NCBI GenBank assembly: GCA_023807065.1
Contig: JAJJLU010000549.1
Coordinates: forward strand, 1 to 32,335
DNA: 32,335 nucleotides
Origin: Isotricha intestinalis
Taxonomy: Eukaryota; Ciliophora; Litostomatea; Vestibuliferida; Isotrichidae
Direction of reading: 5' to 3'
The position numbers and the translations under genes are program-made. Below are positions 1-8,423 of this stretch, one piece after another (the stretch's first letter is position 1; every line of letters begins with the position of its first letter). A model generated the notes under the pieces. The model was not told where the DNA came from. It did not search any database and saw only the letters and a program-made list of their open reading frames with translations.

Positions 1-54
1 AATCCCCAATCCCCAATCCCCAATCCCCAATCCCCCAATCCCCAATCCCCAATC
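1..54. repeat. Telomeric repeat array, CCCCAAT units
   Basis: Seven tandem copies of AATCCCC run from base 1 to 50, followed by a partial unit (AATC). The fifth copy carries one extra C. The C-rich strand reads 5' to 3' inward from the left edge, as expected for a left chromosome end, so the G-rich overhang would be ATTGGGG. The 7-base unit differs from the Tetrahymena CCCCAA and spirotrich CCCCAAAA units. The first gene starts only 440 bp inward, which suits a compact macronuclear chromosome. Confidence 0.92.
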
Positions 55-494
55 TTATTTTCTAAATCTATAAATTTTTAAAAATGTTTTTTATTTTTTT
101 TTTGAAATTTATTTTTTTTGAATGATGTAATATGAAAAAAAATTATTATTGTATAATATGTTTTCTAAATTATTTAATTTTTGACGTCTAATTTAAAAAT
201 GTGAGTCATAATAAAATATAATAATATTACAAATTCAATCTTATTCATTTTCAATATATAATGATAATAATTTTGAGTTATAAAAAGAACTGAATTGAAA
301 ATAATGATAAAATAAATTCCCAAAAAATTATAAAATAAAATAACTAATAAAATAGAATATAGAAAATAAAAATCAAAAAACAATAAATTAACTAAAAAAA
401 AAATATAAAAAAAATTTAAAAAAAATATAATATCATCAACTTTTCTTGTTTTAAATATCTGAAATAATAATAAAGAAAATAAATAAAATAAAAA
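55..494. other. Subtelomeric gene-free stretch
   Basis: This is about 440 bp of extremely AT-rich DNA between the telomere and the first gene. It contains long A and T runs and no repeat family that I can see. A minus-strand open frame across 174-533 starts at TTG, translates to mostly F, I, L and Y, and runs into the next gene, so I treat it as a composition artefact. The last bases before 495 are A-rich, as at other starts in the window. The promoter of the first gene presumably lies here, but I see no motif. Confidence 0.6.
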
Positions 495-1523
495 ATGAAT
501 CCTTCCCAAGAAGACTCTCAAAAGCAAATACAACTGATGATGAATTTATCTCTTCTTTCATCCTTAAATCAAAAAGTCCAAAATATTCAACCTTATACAA
601 ATATAATTCCATTATTTCCACAAATAATTCCACAACAACAAATAATTAATCAGATTAATCCAAATAAAGACCAAAATTTAATTACTCAATTATCATATAA
701 TTCAATGATTAATGAACCTCATAATACTATTTTTTCTTATAATAATATTAATGAAAACAATAATAATCCTATTAAAACTAGTGATACTTATTATTGCTCT
801 CCTGGTTTTTATATTACTCAAAAACCTTTTACTACAATGAATTATTATGTTAATCCTTTAGTTAATAATAATTTAAATATTAATCAATTTGAATTATTGG
901 GGAAAAAAATTGCAAGAAATAAAATTATTATTAATAATGAAAAGAAATTTAATAATGATGATAGTGGAATTTATAATAAAAATTTAATTAATAATATGAG
1001 AATTTTAAATGAAGATTTAGATGAATATAATAATAATGAAATAAATAATAATAAAAAAAATTATAAACATCATTCTGCTCCTTTATTTAAAACGAATGAT
1101 AATAATATTATGTTTGAAACACATCTTTTAAAAACTCATAATGATAGGGAAAGTGAAAAAATTTATAAATGTAAACATCCTAATTGTGATTTATGTTATA
1201 GAACTAAAAAACAATTAGTATCTCATCATGGAAAAATGGATATTGAATGTCAAAGAGATACTATTTGTTTATTGAAATTAATTGCAAATGCTAAAAAATG
1301 TATTATGAAATTATATAAAAATAATCAATTATCTAATCAAAAAGTTAAATTAATTAAACAAAAATATGAAAGTTTAATTAAAAATGTATCTATTAGTGAT
1401 TATGCTCAAATGATTTGTGGATATAAATTTAATGATATTATTATTACTTCTTCTGAAATTCAGGAATTTAATTTTGATGATATACAGAAAAAAATAGAAG
1501 AATTAAATTTTAACAATATATAG
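495..1523 (+). CDS. Asn-rich protein with a C2H2-like zinc finger near the C terminus
   Basis: The product is 342 residues. The first ~210 are low complexity, rich in Asn, Gln and Ile. After that comes a compact, probably folded block. It opens with an H-x4-H pair (residues ~213-218) and a finger-like segment, CKHPNC followed 12 residues later by HH and then GKMDIEC. This fits C-x4-C-x12-H with a wide last spacing to His or Cys. A helical, Lys-rich region follows to the end. That layout suggests a nucleic-acid- or protein-binding zinc module with a disordered N-terminal tail. I do not know a named family. The start is the first ATG in an A-rich context and the stop is TAG, rare in this window. 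It is the gene nearest the telomere and converges on the next gene, with 103 bp between stops. Confidence 0.8.
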   Translation: MNPSQEDSQKQIQLMMNLSLLSSLNQKVQNIQPYTNIIPLFPQIIPQQQIINQINPNKDQNLITQLSYNSMINEPHNTIFSYNNINENNNNPIKTSDTYYCSPGFYITQKPFTTMNYYVNPLVNNNLNINQFELLGKKIARNKIIINNEKKFNNDDSGIYNKNLINNMRILNEDLDEYNNNEINNNKKNYKHHSAPLFKTNDNNIMFETHLLKTHNDRESEKIYKCKHPNCDLCYRTKKQLVSHHGKMDIECQRDTICLLKLIANAKKCIMKLYKNNQLSNQKVKLIKQKYESLIKNVSISDYAQMICGYKFNDIIITSSEIQEFNFDDIQKKIEELNFNNI

Positions 1524-1626
1524 TTTTTATATAAATAATATAACTAATTTAAGTATTAGAAAAGATGAAAAATATTATGTTTTGTTTTAATATTTATTAT
1601 TATTATTTATATTATAATATTAATAT

Positions 1627-2241
1627 TTATTCTTCAGATAAAAAAGAATTGAGTCTCCAAAAATCATTGTTTGAATCAATTAATATTTCAATTTCATCAT
1701 TAAATGAATTAGAAGTTAATCTGACAATTATTTTATTATGTTCTGGAATAAATCCCATTAATATATTTATATCATTAAAATCCAAGTCATCATTTATTAA
1801 ATGTCTTATATAATTCTTATATATAATATGTAATAATTCATTTCTTCTTGTTCTTACATTATTATTATTACCATTTAGAATATGTTGTTTTTGTGGAATT
1901 TTAATTTTTGTTTTAGCATTTGTTACTTCTGATATTATATCTAATATATTAGTTTTTTGAGGGATTAATTTTTTTATTTTTTGGATTTGACTTAATAAAA
2001 ATAGATTATTATAAGTTTTTGGTATTTTTATATGATTTCTTTTACAATTTAAATTTTTTAGTTGAATTTCTTCACTAATAATTTCACCACATATACATTG
2101 AAATATATATTTAAATAAAGGCTCATGATCATTTGAATATTTTGTAATAATTTCAATTAACTCTTTTACTGTGATTGAATCATAATTTTGTTCAATGATA
2201 ACATTGAAATAATTATTTTTAAAAAGTATTTTTAATTCCAT
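1627..2241 (-). CDS. Ubiquitin-like / UBA-like protein
   Basis: The 204-residue product seems to have two small folds. Residues ~1-80 look like a ubiquitin-like domain: a starting beta hairpin (MELKILFKNNYFNVII), then a helix (TVKELIEIITKY), then a strand pattern resembling the middle of ubiquitin. Cysteines in FQCICGE and NCKRNH could instead bind metal. Residues ~160-200 resemble a UBA domain: DINILMGF matches the LMxMGF loop and NDEIEILID matches the last helix. A Ubl plus UBA pair is the layout of ubiquitin shuttle proteins such as Rad23 and Dsk2, but this one is short and divergent. No C-terminal GG is present. The family call is inference from pattern; the reading frame itself is solid (ATG start, TAA stop). 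Confidence 0.6.
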   Translation of the reverse strand: MELKILFKNNYFNVIIEQNYDSITVKELIEIITKYSNDHEPLFKYIFQCICGEIISEEIQLKNLNCKRNHIKIPKTYNNLFLLSQIQKIKKLIPQKTNILDIISEVTNAKTKIKIPQKQHILNGNNNNVRTRRNELLHIIYKNYIRHLINDDLDFNDINILMGFIPEHNKIIVRLTSNSFNDEIEILIDSNNDFWRLNSFLSEE

Positions 2242-2449
2242 TTGATTTAAATTAATTTAAATATTAAATATTAAATATTATTTTGATATATATGAATGAA
2301 AAAATTGAAAAAATAACAAAATAAATAATTTTAGATAAAATTATATGAAAAATTAGTAAAGAAAAATAAAATATAATAATAAAAAATATCAGAATGAAAA
2401 ATATATAATAATAATTTTATTTCAAAACCAAAAATATTTTTCTAATAAA

Positions 2450-3039
2450 ATGAATCCTTCAGAAAATAATACTTGTCTTATTTTAAAGTAAATAAACAAT
2501 TTTAAAAACATAGTTCAATTCACCAAAAAATAATATTTGAAATTGATAATATCCAAAATGAAATATTTAAATTTTATTCCTCTTTTTGGCAATTAAATAA
2601 TTTAATTTCTCTTTCACAAAATCAAAACTTAAATAATCAAAATATAAATACTATTTCTTCAGAAACAAAATCAACAAAATATTCAGAAAATAATAAAACA
2701 TTCTTAAATCAAAAAAGATTTAATAAAATTCAATCAAAAAAAAATACTATTTTTTTCATTAGAAAAGTATTAAATAAAGAAGAAGAATATAAAAGAGAAA
2801 AAATAGAAAAAATGAAAAAAATAAATTTATATAAAAGAGGAAGTAAATATAGAGGAGTTTCAAGAAACGGAAATAAATGGCAAGTATTAATTATGGTAAA
2901 TAGAAAAAAAACTTTTTTAGGTAATTTTGATTCTGAAGAAGAAGCTGCTAAAACTTATGATAAAATGGCAATTAAATATCAAGGTGAAAGAGCAAGAACT
3001 AATTTTTATTATAAAGGTTATTTTCAAGCTAAAAATTAA
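2450..3039 (+). CDS. AP2-domain protein (two exons)
   Basis: The AP2/ERF-type DNA-binding domain lies at the C terminus, about residues 121-178. It shows SKYRGVSRNGNKWQV, then KKTFLGNFDSEEEAAKTYD, then KYQGERARTNF, the three strands and helix of the fold. An ATG-to-stop call gives only 75 residues from 2812. The frame is open far upstream, and joining exon 1 (2450-2487) to exon 2 (2514-3039) across a 26-nt GT...AG intron gives one 187-residue protein. The new N-terminal part is Asn/Gln/Lys-rich, with a Lys/Glu helix before the domain. Single-AP2 proteins occur in plants, ciliates and apicomplexans; in plants and apicomplexans many are transcription factors. It likely binds DNA in the nucleus, target unknown. 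It diverges from the Ubl/UBA-like gene with 208 bp between starts. Confidence 0.85.
2488..2513 (+). other. Intron, 26 nt (AP2-domain gene)
   Basis: The intron begins GTAAAT and ends CATAG. It interrupts a codon after its second base: AA joins T to make Asn. Without removal the frame hits TAA at once. With removal, 99 open codons lead to the ATG at 2812. Confidence 0.85.
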
Positions 3040-3351
3040 ATCAAAAATATTTATGATTTACGTCTATAATTTCTTTTAAATTATTGTTGTAAATTTAAGA
3101 TTTTATTTACGATTGTGATTATGTATAAAATTCTTTAAATTTAATTTATGAAATTTAATTGTAGTTTAAGGTAAATATTAATTTGAAATTTATATGAAAA
3201 AAAAAGTTTTTAATATTATTTAGCAACTTTCCTTTTTTATATATCTAAAATATAATGCATGAATTTATTTATTATATATGTATAATTATTAATAACAAAA
3301 AACCAAATGTAAAAAATCTTAAAATATATTATAAATTAATAAATGTATTAA
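3040..3351. other. Intergenic region between convergent genes
   Basis: This is about 310 bp of AT-rich sequence where the AP2-domain gene and the RING-H2 gene end facing each other. Both 3' untranslated regions and polyadenylation signals should lie here. I see no RNA gene, repeat or convincing open frame. Confidence 0.6.
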
Positions 3352-4242
3352 TTAATTATCATTGTTGTCATTCTTTCCAAAAACAAGAGATTGTGTAATT
3401 TCTTTTTTACATAAAGGACAAATATTTTTATTTTTAAACCATGAATTAATACATTTAAAATGAAAAAAATGTGTACAAGGAAGAAACGAAACGTTGTCTC
3501 CATTTTTAAAATCTTCTAGACAAATAATACATTTTTTTTTATCATCATCTAATTTATCTACATTTTGAAGAGAAAATTCATATAATAAATATTCATTATC
3601 ATTCGAAGAATTTAATATGCTGGGGTTCCTTACATTAATATTATTATTATATCTTTGGTGTCTTAATTGTGGCCTGGCAAATGGTTGAGGAACAAAAATT
3701 CCATTATTATTATTATAATCAATTGGCATTGGAATTACTGAATTAATTGAATTAGAAAGTGATTCTGCATATTGAGAATTAACTAAAGAAATTTCACTAT
3801 TATTACTATTGCTTTCATTTGAGAATTGATTTTCTAAATTAATTGAATTATAAATTGATACTGCATTTTGAGAATTATTAATATCAATAGTATTATTATT
3901 ATTTCCTTCTATATATGAATTTACAATATCTGAAGAAAGTAAATTAAAACTGCCACTGCTAATCATACGACCATTATCATTAATATTATTTAAGCTATTG
4001 TTTTCATTAATTTGGCTATTATTTAATTGTTTTTGTAATTCCAATGCAAAATCAGAATCTCCCAAAGGAGATTTTGATTTATTTAATTCACCAACTAATT
4101 TTTTTGCAAATAATTCATCTTCCTTATTTCCACTATTTATTATATTTGAATTATTATTAATAGTTCCTTTACATTCTTGCATTTCATGAAATGTTTTTCT
4201 TGAATTAGGTAATTCACTTCCACATTTTTGACATGTAAACAT
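3352..4242 (-). CDS. RING-H2 zinc-finger protein, probable E3 ubiquitin ligase
   Basis: The 296-residue product carries a textbook RING-H2 finger at residues ~238-278: CIICLEDF, then LPCTHFFHFKC, then CPLC, giving Cys3-His2-Cys3 with standard spacing and a Trp (INSWF) in the usual E2-contact position. A second small zinc motif sits at the very N terminus: CQKCGSELPNSRKTFHEMQEC, C-x2-C...H-x4-C. The ~210 residues between are Asn/Ser-rich and probably disordered. No membrane segment is visible, so this is a soluble ligase that would receive ubiquitin from an E2; its substrates are unknown. The start is an ATG just before the N-terminal finger. It is head-to-head with double-GTPase gene A, 108 bp apart, and could share promoter sequence with it. 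Confidence 0.88.
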   Translation of the reverse strand: MFTCQKCGSELPNSRKTFHEMQECKGTINNNSNIINSGNKEDELFAKKLVGELNKSKSPLGDSDFALELQKQLNNSQINENNSLNNINDNGRMISSGSFNLLSSDIVNSYIEGNNNNTIDINNSQNAVSIYNSINLENQFSNESNSNNSEISLVNSQYAESLSNSINSVIPMPIDYNNNNGIFVPQPFARPQLRHQRYNNNINVRNPSILNSSNDNEYLLYEFSLQNVDKLDDDKKKCIICLEDFKNGDNVSFLPCTHFFHFKCINSWFKNKNICPLCKKEITQSLVFGKNDNNDN

Positions 4243-4350
4243 TAAAATTTTTTTTTATCAACAATTGGAAAAATATATTTTATTATTTTTATTAAATATA
4301 TAATAAAAAAGAATTAAAAATTGTATTAAATATATTAATTAAAATCAATA

Positions 4351-5710
4351 ATGAGTGAGACGGATTTAATAAAATTAAATAAAAATATTGATTATACTAT
4401 TTTCGAAAAATTGGTATTTATGGGAGATGCAAAAGTAGGAAAATCATTATTAATAAAAAATTTATTTCCTTCTATTAAATTAAACTATGAATCAAATTGT
4501 AAAAATATAAAAATAAAATTTATAATATTTTTTTTTAGTATTCAGTGAATCTAAAATATCTGTTAAATTCGATGGAAATATAGAAAAAAACTTACAAATA
4601 ATGGAATTTAATACGATGGATATTGATTTAATACCTTCAATATCATATCTTTGTCAATGTATAATAATAATATTTGATAAGAATCAATACCAAACTTTTT
4701 TAATGGCAAAAAAATTAGTAACTTATATAAGAAATAATAATAACATCGATGAAAACGATTGTAACAATATAATTTTAGTCAGTACATTTAATGATATAAA
4801 TAAAAATATTTTTGAAAGAATTGAAATAGATGAAAATGAAATAAATGATTTAATATATAATATAAATTCATTACCAAATTCTTTAAGTGGAATAAGTGGA
4901 GTTTTAGTTGAAACATGTAAAATTTCAGTTGAATATATTTCTGTTTCAAATATAACAAAACATAATATTTTAAAGTTAAAAAATATGATTTTAAAATCAT
5001 ATAATTCAAAAATTAATCTTTCAATGCCTTTATTAGGTTTAAATAATATAGACTCAAATAATGAAAAAAATAATAAAGAAAGAAATGTTAAATTACCAAA
5101 ATTGATAATTACTCCTTTAAAAAACACTGAAGAAGCTTATAATTCATTTAAAATTGTTTTATTAGGAGATTCAAATGTTGGTAAAACTGCTTTTTTTAGA
5201 AGATTTTTTAGAAATGAATTTGATGGACATTTTATAAGTACATTTGGTATTGATGAAGCAAGTAAAAACATAAAAATATTTGAAAATATATATAAAATTC
5301 AATTATGGGATACAGCTGGACAAGAAAGATTTAGATCAATACCTCAAAAATATTATGATAAAGCTGATGGAATTATTTTAATGTATGATATTACTAGTAT
5401 TGAAACTTTTGATAATATTATGAGTTGGATTAGTAATATTAGAAAGAAAGCAAATAAGAATGTAATTATTTATTTAATTGGAAATAAATGTGACTTAATT
5501 AATAAAAGGAAAATTAGTTTTGATTCAGGAAGAAAAATGGCTATTGATAATAAAATTAAATTTATTGAAATTAGTGTTAAATGGGATTTAAATGTAAGTG
5601 ATGTAATGTATAATTTAATATATGAAGTTTATGAAATTTGTGGCATTAAAGATGAAAATTTTATTAATTTGAATAAAAGATATACTAAAAATAAAACTTG
5701 TTGTATTTAA
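4351..5710 (+). CDS. Double-GTPase protein A: degenerate Ras-like domain fused to a Rab-type GTPase
   Basis: Two exons (4351-4498 and 4539-5710) encode 439 residues. The N-terminal half has a P-loop (GDAKVGKS, residues 25-32), then strands and helices like a Ras fold. It has no DxxG (MEFNTMD is where WDTAGQ should be) and no NKxD (STFND instead), so it probably cannot hydrolyse GTP. After an Asn/Lys linker, residues ~253-430 are a full Rab/Ras domain: GDSNVGKT (259-266), switch I Thr in FISTFGID, WDTAGQERFRS (306-316), GNKCDL. The end, TCCI, is a di-Cys tail suited to geranylgeranylation. Likely role: membrane-attached switch in vesicle traffic, the first domain perhaps regulating or scaffolding. 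A paralogue lies at 9972-11257. Miro proteins also carry two GTPase domains but have EF-hands, absent here. Confidence 0.88.
4499..4538 (+). other. Intron, 40 nt (double-GTPase gene A)
   Basis: It starts GTAAAA and ends with a T-run and TAG. It lies in phase 1, 17 codons after the P-loop Ser. Reading through gives a stop at 4546. Splicing restores 20 open codons up to the ATG at 4601, and the long frame continues from there. Confidence 0.85.
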
Positions 5711-5795
5711 AAAAAGTAATAATTTTTATAATTTTGAGAAGAGTAATTTTTATTTTTAATAAAAAAAATTTATTAATATTTTTTAATAAATTAAA

Positions 5796-8144
5796 ATGAT
5801 GGTTAATTTAAAATCTGCAAGAGAATTAAAACCAAAAAATTTAATTAAAGAGACTTTACCTTTAAATTCTGGAAGAACAATAAATCAAAATTCAAGAAAT
5901 AAAGTTTCTTTAAAATATCAATCTTCAAATAAACAATTAATGTCAAATAATTCAAAAGATAAAAAAATATTTAAACAAAACACCAACACCAAAACAAACA
6001 TAATATTAAAAGCAGAGAAAAAAATGATATTTAATTTAAGAAAATATAGTGTTAATGAAAATATGTATAATAAAAAAATAATAAATGATATAATTTATGA
6101 TGAAAATAAGCATATAGTAAGTGAATTTAAAAATTATTTATTATGGGATGAAAACAGTGATTTTTTAAAAAGATTTTATTATCTTCATGAATCAATAAAT
6201 AGACTTCCAAAAATCAATTATTATTATGAAACATATACTTTATTTCCTCCAGTTTATTTTTGTTTAGATGATTTAGTTAAAATTATGATTAAAAATGTGA
6301 AAAAGAAGAAAAAATATTTAGAAATGATTGAAGAAATGGAAGATAATAATGATGATAGTGAAAAAAAAGAAGAATCTAAAGATTTTAAAAAAATAATTAA
6401 TTCTAAAGATATTTCTGGAACTATGACTGTTGATCCTTCTACAATATTTAATTATGAATCTAATTCTTTTAGTATTCTTCAAAATGATATTCATGAAAAT
6501 AATAATAATAATAATAATTTAAAAGATTTAGAAAAAATTGTTGATTTTGTTGTTAATGATAATGAAAGTATTTTAGATAATAAAAATAATAAAAATAAAT
6601 TAAATAATTCTTATGATTTAAATAATTCTGGTTTTGATAATACTTTATTTAGTGATAATTTGGATTTTGATAAACAAATTAAAGAAGATGATTTAAAAGA
6701 TAATTTAATTAAAAAAATAGAAGATTCTCATAAAACTATTATTCCAAAAATTGGAAAAATTTTAGAAGTGAAAAAATTAAACTTTCAGAATTTAAATAAT
6801 GATAAAAATACCGTCTTGGATAATAAAAATAAAAATAATAATAATAATAATAAAATAAAAAATAATAAATCAAGTAAAAAAACTTATAGTGATAGACAAA
6901 AGAAATCAATTGAAAATACTAAATCACAAAATAAAAATACAAAAACTAAAAAAATAATAAAAAAATCAGTTGGACAAGTTAAAAAAGTAATTATTAATAA
7001 AAAATTAAATGATCAAATACCGATTTCAGCAAGATTATCAAATTCAAAAAAGCAAATTAAAAAAAAGGAAAAAAAAAAATTAAATAAATCAATAGAAAAA
7101 ATGATTAAAATGATGAAATATTCTCAAACAAGTAGTAGAAGAGAAACAAATAATTCAAAAGGATATTCAAAAAATCAAAAGAAAAAAAATACTTTAGAAA
7201 TTCAAATAAATGCAAAGAATAAATTTAGTAAAATATCTTCAAATAAAACTATAGAAAAGAAAAATACAATAAATACAACAAATAAGAAAATATTAGTAAA
7301 TAAATTATTAATAACTTCACCAAATTTTACACCTACAGAAACAACACCAAGTAGTTTTATAACAAATAATAATATAACTTCTTCAATATACAATATAAAT
7401 TTAAATTTAAATATAGGACAATTAACATATAATAATAATAATATAACATCAAATAAATCAGTTTTAACAAAAAAAACTTCAAATAATATTAATTCTTTAC
7501 ATAAAGGAAATTCAGTATTACATTCTAATAAAAATAATAATAAACATAAATATCATAATATTAGGAATGTTATTCATAATAATGGTCCTTCAATTCCAAT
7601 ATCAAATAATCAAATAAGTCAATATTCTACTTTATTTAAATCTAAAAATCCAAATTCTGAAAGAATAATAAATAATCAAAAAGATAATAAAATTTCATAT
7701 GATTTAAAAGGTAATAATGTTCATATAAGTATTCAAAAACAATCTAATACAATTATTCATGATAATAATGGTAATTATAGCAATTCAAGTGTTAATATTA
7801 ATATTAATTGTAGTAATAATGTAGGAAATGAAAAAATTTATTCTAGAAATGAAATTAATGAATCTTTATTAACTAATTTAAAAAGTTCTCATACTAATAA
7901 AGCTAAGAAAAAATTAGTTATTCCTTTAGCTGAAGTTAAATATTCTAAATCTACAAGAAGATTAACTCCTAAAAAGTTGAAAGATAAAAATTATGATTTT
8001 ATGAAAACTATAAATCATGATTCTAAATCTATTATATTAGAGAAATATAGGAAAAAGATAAATGATAAGAAATATCCTTTAACCTCAAGAAATGAAAAAA
8101 ATCATGATGAGTTAATTAATAAAATATTAAAAAAAAACAAATAA
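5796..8144 (+). CDS. Large Asn/Lys-rich protein with one conserved-looking N-terminal block, function unknown
   Basis: The product is 782 residues and mostly Asn, Lys, Ser and Ile in low-complexity runs, with many Lys clusters. Apart from that, residues ~105-175 look folded: YLLWDENSDFLKRFYYLHES, then RLPKINYYYETYTLFPP, then VYFCLDDLVKIMIKNVKKKKKYLEM. From memory, ciliates have a family of long disordered proteins that begin with a similar FLKRxY...RxPK...YxxY...FP block followed by a Lys-rich helix, but I cannot name it. Asn runs are encoded by AAT repeats, so length may vary between alleles. The gene starts 85 bp after the stop of double-GTPase gene A on the same strand. The first two codons are both ATG. 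No membrane segment or signal peptide is visible; it may be a cytoskeletal or scaffold protein, but that is a guess. Confidence 0.8.
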   Translation: MMVNLKSARELKPKNLIKETLPLNSGRTINQNSRNKVSLKYQSSNKQLMSNNSKDKKIFKQNTNTKTNIILKAEKKMIFNLRKYSVNENMYNKKIINDIIYDENKHIVSEFKNYLLWDENSDFLKRFYYLHESINRLPKINYYYETYTLFPPVYFCLDDLVKIMIKNVKKKKKYLEMIEEMEDNNDDSEKKEESKDFKKIINSKDISGTMTVDPSTIFNYESNSFSILQNDIHENNNNNNNLKDLEKIVDFVVNDNESILDNKNNKNKLNNSYDLNNSGFDNTLFSDNLDFDKQIKEDDLKDNLIKKIEDSHKTIIPKIGKILEVKKLNFQNLNNDKNTVLDNKNKNNNNNNKIKNNKSSKKTYSDRQKKSIENTKSQNKNTKTKKIIKKSVGQVKKVIINKKLNDQIPISARLSNSKKQIKKKEKKKLNKSIEKMIKMMKYSQTSSRRETNNSKGYSKNQKKKNTLEIQINAKNKFSKISSNKTIEKKNTINTTNKKILVNKLLITSPNFTPTETTPSSFITNNNITSSIYNINLNLNIGQLTYNNNNITSNKSVLTKKTSNNINSLHKGNSVLHSNKNNNKHKYHNIRNVIHNNGPSIPISNNQISQYSTLFKSKNPNSERIINNQKDNKISYDLKGNNVHISIQKQSNTIIHDNNGNYSNSSVNININCSNNVGNEKIYSRNEINESLLTNLKSSHTNKAKKKLVIPLAEVKYSKSTRRLTPKKLKDKNYDFMKTINHDSKSIILEKYRKKINDKKYPLTSRNEKNHDELINKILKKNK

Positions 8145-8378
8145 ATAAAATTTTGAATTATTACATTATTAAAAAAGAAAAAATATAAATATAAAAAATA
8201 TATATAATGTACATTTAATCGTATTAGATTTTTACAAAAAAATAAGAATATACCTTTTATTTAGAGTAAATATTTATCATATTTATTATTTAAATAAAAC
8301 CTTTTTTTCAATTTCAAAAATCTTAAACCTTAAAAATAATGAATATTAAAAAAATCATCACAAATAAAAAATTAATTA

Positions 8379-8399
8379 TATAATAATAATAATAATAAT
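8379..8399 (+). repeat. AAT trinucleotide microsatellite
   Basis: A run of TAA/AAT triplets about 21 bp long lies just before the casein kinase 1 start codon, in the presumed 5' untranslated region. It is a simple repeat and probably length-variable. Confidence 0.7.
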
Positions 8400-8423
8400 C
8401 CTCCAAATTTCAAAAACATTAAA

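Noticed and set aside
174..533. 119-codon minus-strand open frame at the subtelomere
   Set aside because: It starts at TTG, has a composition of almost only F, I, L and Y, and overlaps the first gene antisense. It is a composition artefact of A-rich plus-strand DNA.
1565..1813. 82-codon plus-strand frame
   Set aside because: It is almost wholly antisense to the Ubl/UBA-like gene, with no domain pattern of its own.
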